Positions 1-7,926 of a stretch of 64,000 nt of DNA are shown here, in pieces (within the stretch, counting starts at the first letter, position 1; each line of letters starts with the position of its first letter). Made by a program: the position numbers and the translations under genes. The notes under the pieces were generated by a model, which did not search any database, was not told the DNA's origin, and saw only the letters and a program-made list of their open reading frames with translations. The stretch comes from Daejeonella sp. GTDB lineage: Bacteria; Bacteroidota; Bacteroidia; Sphingobacteriales; Sphingobacteriaceae. The stretch covers positions 78,376 through 142,375 of the forward strand of contig NZ_JAUYSS010000072.1 of assembly GCF_030695525.1 (NCBI RefSeq). Reading direction: 5' to 3'.

Positions 1-1823
1 TGCTTCTCACCCTCGCCGATGACGTCAGGGTAATTCTCATCAAACTCGCTGATCGTCTGCATAATATGCGGACAATGGAATTCATGCCCAGGGATAAACA
101 GTTAAAAATTTCTTCAGAAACAGTCTATCTCTATGCCCCCTTAGCACACCGTTTAGGGCTTTACACATTGAAATCCGAGCTTGAAGATCTTTCCATGAAA
201 TACATGGAACCTGTTACCTACAAGTTCATCGCCCAGCAGCTAAATGAAAAAAAAGCTGAAAGGGAAAACTTTATTAAAGATTTTATTGCTCCGATCAAGG
301 ATATATTAAATGAGCAGGGACTTCATGCTGATGTGTATGGCAGACCAAAGTCAATACATTCTATCTGGACAAAAATGCGTAAAAAGAACATTCCTTTTGA
401 CGAGGTATATGATCTTTTTGCAGTTCGGATCATTTTGAACAGCAAGCCCGAAAATGAAAAATCTGATTGCTGGAAAGCCTATTCCATCGTTACCGACCTC
501 TATCACCCAAATCCTGACAGGCTTCGCGACTGGATCTCCTCACCACGTGCCAATGGATACGAATCGCTTCACACCACTGTAATGGGCCCCCGGGGTCAAT
601 GGGTTGAAGTTCAAATTCGTACAACACGAATGAATGAAATTGCCGAGAAAGGATTTGCCGCACACTGGAAATACAAAGAAGAACCTAATAATGACAGCGG
701 GCTTGACCAATGGATTCATAAAGTAAGGGAACTGCTGAGCAATCCGGAGTCAAATGCCCTTGACTTTCTGGATGATTTCAAGATGAACCTCTTCTCAGAT
801 GAAATCTTCATTTTTACACCAAAAGGGTCTTTAATTCAGCTCCCTGTAAATGCCACAGCATTGGATTTTGCATTTGAGATTCATACCGATATCGGTGCAA
901 GTTGTATCGGAGCCAAGGTGAACTACAAACTGGTACCATTATCTTATAAACTTCAAAATGGCGATCAGGTAGAGATTATTACTTCCAGTAAACAGTCACC
1001 CAAAGAAGACTGGCTAAATTTTGTTGTTACTGCAAAGGCTAAATCGAAGATCAAATCCTCCTTAAAAGAAGAAAAACGTAAAATAGCTGAGAATGGCAAG
1101 GAAATCCTCGAGCGCAAGCTTAAATCATTAAAGGTCACTTACAATTCAGACAACCTCTACAAGCTTGCTTACTTTTTCAAGCTTCCATCAACACTTGATC
1201 TCTTTTATAATGTTGCACAGGGTAAAATTGATGTGAAGCAATTAAAAGAATTTGTTGCATCTGAAAAAATTGTCGAAAATAAGCCTGAAAAGATTGAATT
1301 TGTTCCGAATGAACAATTTAGTAAGAAGGTTAAAGGCGATGATAGCGATACTTTACTAATAGGTGAAGATCTGCAGAAACTGGATTATAAACTTTCGGCT
1401 TGTTGTAACCCGATCCCGGGAGATGATGTTTTTGGCTTTGTAACCGTCGGTGATGGAATTAAGATTCATCGTACCAACTGCCCGAATGCAGCTAAATTAA
1501 TGGCAAACTACGGCTACAGGATTGTCAAAGCCAAATGGAATTCACAAAAAGAACTTGCATTTTTAACCGGCCTTCACATAACCGGAATTGATGATGTAGG
1601 ACTGATCAATAAAATTACAACCGTTATATCCAGCGATTTCAAAGTCAATATGCGTTCGATCACAGTAGATACTGAAGATGGAATTTTTGAAGGCTCAATT
1701 ATGGTCTATGTTAACAACACAAAACATCTGGACAACCTTATTTTAAAATTGAAGGAAGTGGTTGGGGTAAGCTCTGTGACCCGATTTGACTCTCATGATG
1801 AAGATATGGTAAAGGCCTCCTGA
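1..1823 (+). CDS. rel: (p)ppGpp synthetase/hydrolase, RelA/SpoT family (5' truncated by window)
   Basis: The reading frame is open from base 3 to the window edge, so the gene starts upstream; the first in-window ATG (66) lies inside a conserved motif and is not the start. The visible 606 residues begin in the HD hydrolase domain (LADRLHNMRTM, bases 51-83). They continue through the synthetase domain (GRPKSIHSIW near 340, then YDLFAVRII), a TGS domain (about 790-980), a Cys-Cys zinc-type region (ACCNPIPGDD near 1400) and a C-terminal ACT domain (about 1570-1800). This is the long-Rel architecture, which makes and degrades the stringent alarmone ppGpp and binds ribosomes through the C-terminal half. 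Whether the hydrolase site is intact cannot be judged because most of the HD domain lies outside the window. A fur-type gene follows 57 bp downstream. Confidence 0.96.
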   Translation, partial: LLTLADDVRVILIKLADRLHNMRTMEFMPRDKQLKISSETVYLYAPLAHRLGLYTLKSELEDLSMKYMEPVTYKFIAQQLNEKKAERENFIKDFIAPIKDILNEQGLHADVYGRPKSIHSIWTKMRKKNIPFDEVYDLFAVRIILNSKPENEKSDCWKAYSIVTDLYHPNPDRLRDWISSPRANGYESLHTTVMGPRGQWVEVQIRTTRMNEIAEKGFAAHWKYKEEPNNDSGLDQWIHKVRELLSNPESNALDFLDDFKMNLFSDEIFIFTPKGSLIQLPVNATALDFAFEIHTDIGASCIGAKVNYKLVPLSYKLQNGDQVEIITSSKQSPKEDWLNFVVTAKAKSKIKSSLKEEKRKIAENGKEILERKLKSLKVTYNSDNLYKLAYFFKLPSTLDLFYNVAQGKIDVKQLKEFVASEKIVENKPEKIEFVPNEQFSKKVKGDDSDTLLIGEDLQKLDYKLSACCNPIPGDDVFGFVTVGDGIKIHRTNCPNAAKLMANYGYRIVKAKWNSQKELAFLTGLHITGIDDVGLINKITTVISSDFKVNMRSITVDTEDGIFEGSIMVYVNNTKHLDNLILKLKEVVGVSSVTRFDSHDEDMVKAS

Positions 1824-1853
1824 ATTAAATGCTGAATATTCTTATTTTTTGGA

Positions 1854-1861
1854 TAAATTTG
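1854..1861 (+). promoter_or_regulatory. -7 promoter element of the fur-type gene
   Basis: TAAATTTG matches the Bacteroidota -7 consensus TAnnTTTG, 19 bases before the ATG at 1881. No clear TTTG is seen 19-20 bases upstream, so the match is partial. Confidence 0.45.
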
Positions 1862-1880
1862 GGCGTTATTTAATAGCACT

Positions 1881-2357
1881 ATGCCCGGAAAAGATACAAT
1901 TGCCCTAGTTATAAAGATTTTTGAGGCTTATCTGGAGAACAAAAGCCTGAGAAAGACTCCTGAACGTTACGCAATCCTGGAGGAAATCTACTCCCGTAAC
2001 GATCATTTTGATGTGGAATCTTTGTACATCCATATGAAAAACAAGAAGTACCGGGTAAGTCGTGCCACTGTTTATAATACCCTTGAACTTTTAGTTTCAT
2101 GTGATCTGGTTACCAAGCATCAGTTTGGCAAGAACATGGCTCAATTCGAAAAATCATATGGCTTTAAGCAGCATGATCATATAATTTGCATTGATTGCGG
2201 GAAGGTCGTGGAATTTTGTGATCCAAGGATACAGCAAATTCAAAGCATGATGGGTGATATTCTAAAATTTGAGATCAAACATCATTCACTCAATTTATAT
2301 GGAAATTGCATACGCCTGAAAGAAGGGCATTGTGATTCATATGTTAATAAAAGTTAA
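1881..2357 (+). CDS. Fur-family metal-dependent transcriptional regulator
   Basis: A 158-residue protein with the Fur layout: an N-terminal winged helix containing [12 protein letters not shown] (about residues 56-67), then a dimerisation/metal domain with [16 protein letters not shown] (about 97-112). The CxxC pair there is the usual structural zinc half-site and the HDH cluster fits the regulatory metal site. The second zinc half-site is unusual: most Fur proteins have CxxC near the C-terminus, but here it reads CIRLKEGHC, two cysteines seven residues apart. It probably represses iron or other metal genes, or responds to peroxide (Fur, Zur and PerR cannot be separated by eye). It has its own -7 box, and purA starts 34 bp after its stop codon. 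Confidence 0.9.
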   Translation: MPGKDTIALVIKIFEAYLENKSLRKTPERYAILEEIYSRNDHFDVESLYIHMKNKKYRVSRATVYNTLELLVSCDLVTKHQFGKNMAQFEKSYGFKQHDHIICIDCGKVVEFCDPRIQQIQSMMGDILKFEIKHHSLNLYGNCIRLKEGHCDSYVNKS

Positions 2358-2391
2358 TCTAAACATACCTAATACTCCCTTATTATTAATC

Positions 2392-3666
2392 ATGACTGTT
2401 GACGTATTGCTAGGCCTCCAATGGGGCGACGAAGGAAAAGGAAAAATTGTTGATGTTTTAAGTCCCGAATATGACTTAATTGCCCGCTTCCAGGGTGGGC
2501 CAAATGCCGGTCATACTTTGGAATTCGACAATCAGAAATATGTGCTGAATACCATTCCTTCCGGAATATTCAATGATAAAGCGATGAATCTCATTGGTAA
2601 TGGTGTGGTTATTGATCCAATCATCCTAAAAAGGGAACTTGATAACCTTAAAAAAAATGGGTTTGACCCGGTTGCAAGAAAAAAAATGGTTATTGCCCGA
2701 AAAGCCCATTTGATTCTGCCAACACATCAGCTTTTGGATGCTGCATCCGAAAGCAATATGGGTGAAAGCAAAATAGGCTCAACTTTAAAAGGGATTGGAC
2801 CAACCTACATGGATAAAACCGGCAGAAATGGTTTACGCGTGGGCGATACCATGCTTCCTGATTTCCGCGAACGTTACATGCGTTTGGTTAACAAACACCG
2901 TTCAATCTTATCACATTACGGTGAAATACCTGATTATTCAGAAAAGGAAGCTGCTTTTTTTGAGGCAATCGAATTATTAAAAGCAATACCACAGGTTGAT
3001 AGTGAACATTTTGTAAATCAATACCTTAGAGATGGAAAAAAGGTATTGGCAGAGGGTGCACAGGGTACCATGCTCGATATTGACTTTGGCTCATATCCTT
3101 TTGTAACTTCATCCAACACAACCACCGCCGGTGCATGCACCGGACTTGGAGTGGCCCCTAAAAATATAGGCCATGTCATTGGTATCTTTAAAGCATACTG
3201 TACACGTGTAGGAAGCGGCCCCTTTCCAACTGAGCTTGAGAATGAAACCGGTGAAGAACTGAGAAGGCTTGGACATGAATTTGGGGCTACCACAGGCCGA
3301 CCACGCCGTTGCGGATGGATAGACCTACCTGCTTTAAAATATGCAATCATGTTAAATGGCGTTACTGAGATGGTAATGACCAAGGCTGATGTATTAAGCG
3401 GGTTTGAAACTATTTATGCCTGTACCCATTATAAATACAATGGTGAAGTAGTTGATTATATGCCATACGATATTAACGCGATAAAGGCAGAACCTATATA
3501 TGAGCCTATACCGGGATGGAAGGAAGATTTAACAGGCATCCGTGAAATTGATCAGATTCCTGAAAAGTTGAACAATTATATCGCTTACCTTGAAAAGCAG
3601 TTGGGTGTACCGATTAAATATCTTTCAGTAGGTCCGGATCGGGTTCAGACCCTGACTCTTTGTTAA
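2392..3666 (+). CDS. purA: Adenylosuccinate synthase
   Basis: Converts IMP and aspartate to adenylosuccinate with GTP, the first committed step to AMP. I chose the ATG at 2392 (424 residues) because it places the family start MTVDVLLGLQWGDEGKGK at the N-terminus. A longer frame opens at 2332 inside the end of the fur-type gene, but its extra 20 residues are unlike the family. Visible motifs are the GTP-binding loop GDEGKGK, GGPNAGHT, IGSTLKGIGP and GRPRRCGW, with the C-terminal TKADVLSG for the base. The length is normal for bacterial PurA. Other purine genes in the window (guaA, a PurF-type gene) are not linked to it. Confidence 0.98.
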   Translation: MTVDVLLGLQWGDEGKGKIVDVLSPEYDLIARFQGGPNAGHTLEFDNQKYVLNTIPSGIFNDKAMNLIGNGVVIDPIILKRELDNLKKNGFDPVARKKMVIARKAHLILPTHQLLDAASESNMGESKIGSTLKGIGPTYMDKTGRNGLRVGDTMLPDFRERYMRLVNKHRSILSHYGEIPDYSEKEAAFFEAIELLKAIPQVDSEHFVNQYLRDGKKVLAEGAQGTMLDIDFGSYPFVTSSNTTTAGACTGLGVAPKNIGHVIGIFKAYCTRVGSGPFPTELENETGEELRRLGHEFGATTGRPRRCGWIDLPALKYAIMLNGVTEMVMTKADVLSGFETIYACTHYKYNGEVVDYMPYDINAIKAEPIYEPIPGWKEDLTGIREIDQIPEKLNNYIAYLEKQLGVPIKYLSVGPDRVQTLTLC

Positions 3667-3713
3667 TTCGGGAAACAGAACATCCAGGGGTATTCATTTG
3701 ATTCAAGGTATCT

Positions 3714-4982
3714 ATGTTAAAGGTTTTTCATACCGATGATCCGGAAACTTTTAAATCAAAAGCTTTGTTTTGGGCAAACTCATTTGATACAGTTTGTTAT
3801 TTTGATTCCAATAATTTTTCAGATCCCTACTCCGCATTTGGGGTTTATATAGCTGCAGGAAAAGCTGCCGGATTAAGTGTTACCAGTGGTAATGCTTTTA
3901 CAGAGCTGGAAGATTTTTTACTTACAAACAAGGGCTATATTCCGGGTTACTTCTCCTACGACCTTAAAAATGAGACTGAAAACCTTATATCCGAAAATCC
4001 GGATTACCTGGAGTTCCCTGAAATTCATTTTTTTTCTCCAAAACACAGCATTCTGATCAGGAATAATGAGGTTAGTATCTTGAGTGATGCTGCAGATGAA
4101 GTTTGGAGCATGATTCATAAAACTCCTTTAAAGCCGCCTATGGGGAAGGCTAGCGGGCTCGCAATAAAAAGCAGGTTTAACAGGAATGAATACATCCAAA
4201 CCGTTCAGGATATTAAAAAACACATTCAGAGGGGAGATATTTATGAGATCAATTTTTGTCAGGAATTTTATGCAGAGAATGCAGAAATTGATCCGTTAGA
4301 GATTTTTATTGCACTTAACAAACTCTCTCCAACCCCATTTGCCAATTATTTTAAAATAAATGAGCACTATATTGTTTCGGCTACACCTGAACGTTTTTTG
4401 AGCCGCAGAGGAAACAAATTGATCAGTCAGCCTATAAAAGGTACATCATCCCGGAAGACCAATGGTTCAAGAGATAAAAAGCAGAAAGAAGAACTATTAA
4501 AAAATGAGAAAGAACGTGCTGAAAACGTCATGATTGTAGATTTGGTTCGGAATGACCTCACCAAAAGTGCAAAGCCAGGAACAGTACGGGTGGAAGAACT
4601 CTTCGGTATATATAGCTTTAAACAGGTTCATCAGATGATCTCAACAGTGGTTTGTGAAGCAGATCAAACCCTTACCAATGCCGGGATCATTGCAAACACT
4701 TTTCCGATGGGTTCAATGACTGGTGCGCCTAAAATAAGAGCGATGCAACTGGCTGAAAAATATGAACGGAGTAAACGAGGTGTCTATTCAGGTGCTGTTG
4801 GTTATTTCGCACCTAATGGTGATTTTGATTTCAATGTGGTCATCCGCACAATCCTCTATAATGCCAAACATAAATACCTCTCATTTCATGTTGGCAGCGC
4901 CATTACCCTGGATTCAGATGCGGAGAAAGAATATGAAGAATGTCTTTTGAAAGGAAAGGCAATCAGGGATGTATTAAAGTAA
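3714..4982 (+). CDS. pabB: Aminodeoxychorismate synthase component I (PabB-like)
   Basis: A chorismate-binding enzyme of 422 residues that aminates chorismate to 4-amino-4-deoxychorismate in folate synthesis. The catalytic half contains QPIKGTSSR (about residues 239-247), then ERAENVMIVDLVRNDL, and near the end GSMTGAPKIRAMQ and YSGAVGYF. The Lys in PIKGT is the PabB-type residue, whereas anthranilate synthase TrpE normally has Ala there, so PabB is preferred. No glutaminase partner (PabA) and no aminotransferase-like lyase (PabC) is adjacent. It lies 47 bp after purA and converges on the M48 gene. An inverted repeat spans its stop codon. Confidence 0.88.
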   Translation: MLKVFHTDDPETFKSKALFWANSFDTVCYFDSNNFSDPYSAFGVYIAAGKAAGLSVTSGNAFTELEDFLLTNKGYIPGYFSYDLKNETENLISENPDYLEFPEIHFFSPKHSILIRNNEVSILSDAADEVWSMIHKTPLKPPMGKASGLAIKSRFNRNEYIQTVQDIKKHIQRGDIYEINFCQEFYAENAEIDPLEIFIALNKLSPTPFANYFKINEHYIVSATPERFLSRRGNKLISQPIKGTSSRKTNGSRDKKQKEELLKNEKERAENVMIVDLVRNDLTKSAKPGTVRVEELFGIYSFKQVHQMISTVVCEADQTLTNAGIIANTFPMGSMTGAPKIRAMQLAEKYERSKRGVYSGAVGYFAPNGDFDFNVVIRTILYNAKHKYLSFHVGSAITLDSDAEKEYEECLLKGKAIRDVLK

Positions 4983-4999
4983 GACGATTCCTGATTGCC
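4958..4999. terminator. Inverted repeat over the pabB stop codon, possible shared terminator
   Basis: GGCAATCAGG (4958-4967) pairs perfectly with CCTGATTGCC (4990-4999) across a 22-base loop that contains the pabB stop codon. It lies between two convergent genes whose stops are only 23 bp apart. The + side has only a weak T-rich tail, so rho-independent termination is plausible but not strong. Confidence 0.5.
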
Positions 5000-5005
5000 A
5001 CATGT

Positions 5006-5821
5006 TTATTTCACTCTGGCGCCGGTATAATACTGGCGCGCTTCAGGCAACAGTTTCCTGATCGCAGAAATCCTGCTTGCATCGCTTGGGTGTGAACTTA
5101 AAAATTCAGGAGGTGCACCACTGCTGCTTTTAGCTGTGGCCATCCGCTCCCAGAATGCTACAGCATTATCAGGATTATATCCGGCCATAGCCATGAAAAT
5201 AATCCCTAAACGATCCGCTTCACTTTCCTGGTTGCGGGAGTACTTCAACATTGCAAGCTGACCTCCTATACCGTAAAGCTGACCTATTATCTGCTGAGTG
5301 CCTTGTGATGCACCGCCTACAGCAGCACCAAGAATTCCACCCCCGGCCTGAGCAAGTGACATTTGAGAATATCTTTCTGCAGCATGTTGTGCGATGGCAT
5401 GAGCGATCTCATGTCCCATAACAGTTGCAAGACCTGATTCATTCTGGGTAACAGGCAAGATTCCTGAGTAAATTGCCACTTTTCCTCCCGGCATACACCA
5501 GGCGTTAATATCCTTACTCTCTACCAGAGTAAATTGATAATTATAGTTGTACTTATCCCCAAAACCATTTGCCTGCATGTAACGGTTAATAGCTGAGGCA
5601 AGTTTATTTCCAACTGTTTTCACCTGCTGTGCATTCGTACCACTTGAAATTACTTTGGTAGAAGGATCAGAAAGAAATTGATTATAAGCATTGGCAGCTT
5701 CATTTTGCAGGGCGGAATCATCCACCAGACTTAACTGGCTTCGCCCTGTTAGCGGAACCTGAGAGCAGGAAGACAGGAATATTCCGACCGCTGCTGCGAT
5801 GATCAAGTTTAATTTTTTCAT
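5006..5821 (-). CDS. M48-family metalloprotease lipoprotein
   Basis: A 271-residue protein with a lipoprotein signal peptide (residues 1-19; lipobox LSSC, lipidated Cys 19). The zinc protease motif VMGHEIAHAIAQH supplies HExxH, and the downstream ESEADRLG supplies the third zinc ligand, as in M48 peptidases. The family includes periplasmic quality-control proteases such as BepA and LoiP, so a role in clearing misfolded envelope proteins is likely but inferred. There is no transmembrane helix besides the signal. It is followed on the same strand by nothing, and plsY starts 22 bp upstream of it. Confidence 0.92.
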   Translation of the reverse strand: MKKLNLIIAAAVGIFLSSCSQVPLTGRSQLSLVDDSALQNEAANAYNQFLSDPSTKVISSGTNAQQVKTVGNKLASAINRYMQANGFGDKYNYNYQFTLVESKDINAWCMPGGKVAIYSGILPVTQNESGLATVMGHEIAHAIAQHAAERYSQMSLAQAGGGILGAAVGGASQGTQQIIGQLYGIGGQLAMLKYSRNQESEADRLGIIFMAMAGYNPDNAVAFWERMATAKSSSGAPPEFLSSHPSDASRISAIRKLLPEARQYYTGARVK

Positions 5822-5843
5822 GATTAATAATTAAATAATGTGA

Positions 5844-6491
5844 TTATTGAGCTTTTCTTTTAAACAGATTTACTCTGGATTCTTTTCCTTTTAGAAGTCG
5901 CTCGATATTCTTTTGATGTGTCACTAAAATCAGAACACATATGCACATTCCATAAAGCAGGACGGAACGGATTGGTGATTGAAATATGAAAATGATACTG
6001 AGGGGGAACGAAAACCCCGCCATTATGGAGCTTAGTGATACATATTTGAAAATCAGCAAAAATACAACAAAGGTAAGAACGCAAAGCATCGCTGCCTCCG
6101 AGTGTACTGCCAATATCATACCAAATAATGTGGCAACCCCTTTACCTCCCCGAAAACCTGCAAAAACAGGAAATAAGTGCCCTAATACTGCGGTTACCCC
6201 TAGCGCCAGCTGATAATTCACAAATTGTACCGAATTTTGAGGACCGGTTACCGAAAGTCCGATCAGATATGCAAGATTTGTTGCCGTATAACCTTTAAAA
6301 ATATCGAGAAACATCACAGCGATGCCGGCTTTTTTACCCAATACCCTGAATGTGTTGGTTGCACCGGCATTCCCACTGCCATACTCCCTTACATCTATTC
6401 CATAAAAAGCCTGACCAATCCAAACTGCCGTAGGAATTGATCCGAAAAGATATGCAACAATTAAGGCCGAGAGCGAGAAAATCGAGATCAT
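5844..6491 (-). CDS. plsY: Glycerol-3-phosphate acyltransferase PlsY
   Basis: An integral membrane acyltransferase of 215 residues that transfers the acyl group of acyl-phosphate to glycerol-3-phosphate, the first step of phospholipid synthesis. The three PlsY motifs are visible: GSIPTAVWIG near residue 17, YGSGNAGATNTFRVLG near 37, and GGKGVATLFG near 115. About five hydrophobic segments fit the family topology, and the length is normal. It is co-directional with nadC upstream and the M48 gene downstream. No consensus promoter is obvious in the 50 bp upstream. Confidence 0.97.
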   Translation of the reverse strand: MISIFSLSALIVAYLFGSIPTAVWIGQAFYGIDVREYGSGNAGATNTFRVLGKKAGIAVMFLDIFKGYTATNLAYLIGLSVTGPQNSVQFVNYQLALGVTAVLGHLFPVFAGFRGGKGVATLFGMILAVHSEAAMLCVLTFVVFLLIFKYVSLSSIMAGFSFPLSIIFIFQSPIRSVLLYGMCICVLILVTHQKNIERLLKGKESRVNLFKRKAQ

Positions 6492-6541
6492 TCTTTACAA
6501 TATTACAAATTCGATCAGGTCTATCTGTGAAAAAATAAATA

Positions 6542-7399
6542 TTAATGGGACTTAACAGCCTTTAGGCTCATGTCCATACTTTTAACTGAATGTGTTAATG
6601 CACCCATTGAAACATAATCAACCCCGCATTTGGCGTACTCTAAAACATTCTGCTCAGTAATACCACCCGAAGCTTCTGTTATATATGATCCATTAACCAG
6701 GCCAACAGCCTCTTTGAGTAAAGAGAAATTAAAATTATCAAGTAATATTCTATCGATTTGACCAAAATTCATCACTTCTTTCAACTCATCCAAATTTCTA
6801 ACCTCAACTTCAACGGGAATACTGATTTTATTCGCTTTTAAATAGGCCTGAGCAGATTTTATTGCATTACTTATCCCCCCGGCATAATCAACGTGATTAT
6901 CCTTGATCAAAATCATATCGTACAAACCAAACCTGTGATTGACCCCTCCCCCTATTTTAACAGCCATTTTTTCGAGATAACGGAGGCCGGGAGTAGTTTT
7001 ACGGGTATCCAGCACTTTGGTACCGGTATCTTTAAGGATTTTTACTATCCGATTGGTGGTACTTGCTATACCACTCATTCTCTGCATTATATTCAATACC
7101 AAACGCTCTGCTTTAAGAATGGAATGCACACTACCGCTTACATAAAGGGCAATGTCACCCGGCTTAACAGACTCGCCGTCCTGAATGAAAATTTCAATTT
7201 GAAGATTTGGATCAACCAGTTTGAATATTTCTCTAGAGACATCAACACCTGCGATAATACCATCGTCTTTGATCAACAACTTCGCTTTACCTGTCTGGCC
7301 TTTAGGGATAGTTGAAAGTGAGGTATGATCACCATCACCAATATCCTCGGCAAGAGCGCTCAATAGGAATGGCTCTAATATTGCTTTGTCTAAATTCAT
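6542..7399 (-). CDS. nadC: Nicotinate-nucleotide pyrophosphorylase (carboxylating)
   Basis: Quinolinate phosphoribosyltransferase of 285 residues, making nicotinate mononucleotide from quinolinate and PRPP in de novo NAD synthesis. Motifs seen: EDIGDGDHTS at the N-terminus, RMSGIAS, DTRKTTPGLR and KIGGGVNHRFGLYDMILIKDNH, followed by EVEV and ITEASGGI in the barrel. Catalytic Arg, Lys and His residues are all present and the length is standard. Its partner nadA/nadB is not in the window, but nadK lies at the far end. A TATTTTTG element precedes it. Confidence 0.98.
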   Translation of the reverse strand: MNLDKAILEPFLLSALAEDIGDGDHTSLSTIPKGQTGKAKLLIKDDGIIAGVDVSREIFKLVDPNLQIEIFIQDGESVKPGDIALYVSGSVHSILKAERLVLNIMQRMSGIASTTNRIVKILKDTGTKVLDTRKTTPGLRYLEKMAVKIGGGVNHRFGLYDMILIKDNHVDYAGGISNAIKSAQAYLKANKISIPVEVEVRNLDELKEVMNFGQIDRILLDNFNFSLLKEAVGLVNGSYITEASGGITEQNVLEYAKCGVDYVSMGALTHSVKSMDMSLKAVKSH

Positions 7400-7413
7400 T
7401 GTAATTGGTCAGG

Positions 7414-7421
7414 CAAAAATA
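7414..7421 (-). promoter_or_regulatory. -7 promoter element of nadC
   Basis: On the minus strand the sequence reads TATTTTTG, a full match to TAnnTTTG, 14 bases before the nadC ATG. No TTTG box is evident at the expected distance, which falls at the end of the DUF4783 gene. Confidence 0.45.
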
Positions 7422-7441
7422 GAAATACTTAATTAAAATCC

Positions 7442-7846
7442 CTATTCTTTATCGTTTTCGATCGTAATGGTTTTGATCAAAAATTTATTGCCATTATTTG
7501 CCATTGATATTGAAACCCTTAGTTTTTTTGATTTAGATTCAAACGATAGCACTCCAAATTTATAGTTTGAACTTGAACTAAGCCGGTGAAGAACTTTTAC
7601 CGAAACTGCTGAATGCCTGGAAAAAAAATCACGAAGAATTAATTCCGCTTGTGCTTTTGAGTACTCACCTTCCTCAGAAAGTATGTCTAATTCAATCACA
7701 CTTTCAAAGTATGCTGCAATATCTTTACTGTTTGAATCCTTGAAATAGACTGATAGAGTGTCAAATATATCCTTCTGTTGTACCTCAGGTTGTATAAATA
7801 AAAAAAAACAAGAAATAGTACTGATTATTAGAATTTTGATTCCCAT
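7442..7846 (-). CDS. DUF4783 family secreted protein
   Basis: A 134-residue protein with an N-terminal hydrophobic signal (about residues 3-19) and an alpha+beta domain resembling the SnoaL/NTF2-like fold. I recognise the pattern of the Bacteroidota family DUF4783, which often lies beside nadC as here. No catalytic residues are evident and its function is unknown. It is probably exported to the periplasm. It lies 42 bp upstream of nadC on the same strand and is divergent from gpmI; the shared 80-bp intergenic region holds the gpmI promoter. Confidence 0.75.
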   Translation of the reverse strand: MGIKILIISTISCFFLFIQPEVQQKDIFDTLSVYFKDSNSKDIAAYFESVIELDILSEEGEYSKAQAELILRDFFSRHSAVSVKVLHRLSSSSNYKFGVLSFESKSKKLRVSISMANNGNKFLIKTITIENDKE

Positions 7847-7914
7847 TTTTTTTTAAATAATAGCACTAAAAGTATGCCATAATACAGATACTGTAAATTT
7901 ATTTAATTTGGGCG

Positions 7915-7922
7915 TATATTTG
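7915..7922 (+). promoter_or_regulatory. -7 promoter element abutting the gpmI start
   Basis: TATATTTG fits TAnnTTTG exactly and ends only 4 bases before the GTG start codon at 7927. Initiation a few bases downstream of this box would give an mRNA with essentially no 5' leader. Confidence 0.55.
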
Positions 7923-7926
7923 CATT

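Noticed and set aside
66..1823. Taking the ATG at 66 as the start of the Rel protein
   Set aside because: Conserved HD-domain codons continue upstream to the window edge.
2332..2391. 20-codon N-terminal extension of purA
   Set aside because: It overlaps the fur-type gene end and is unlike any PurA N-terminus.
6893..7315. 140-residue plus-strand reading frame
   Set aside because: Antisense within nadC, whose motifs are complete on the other strand.
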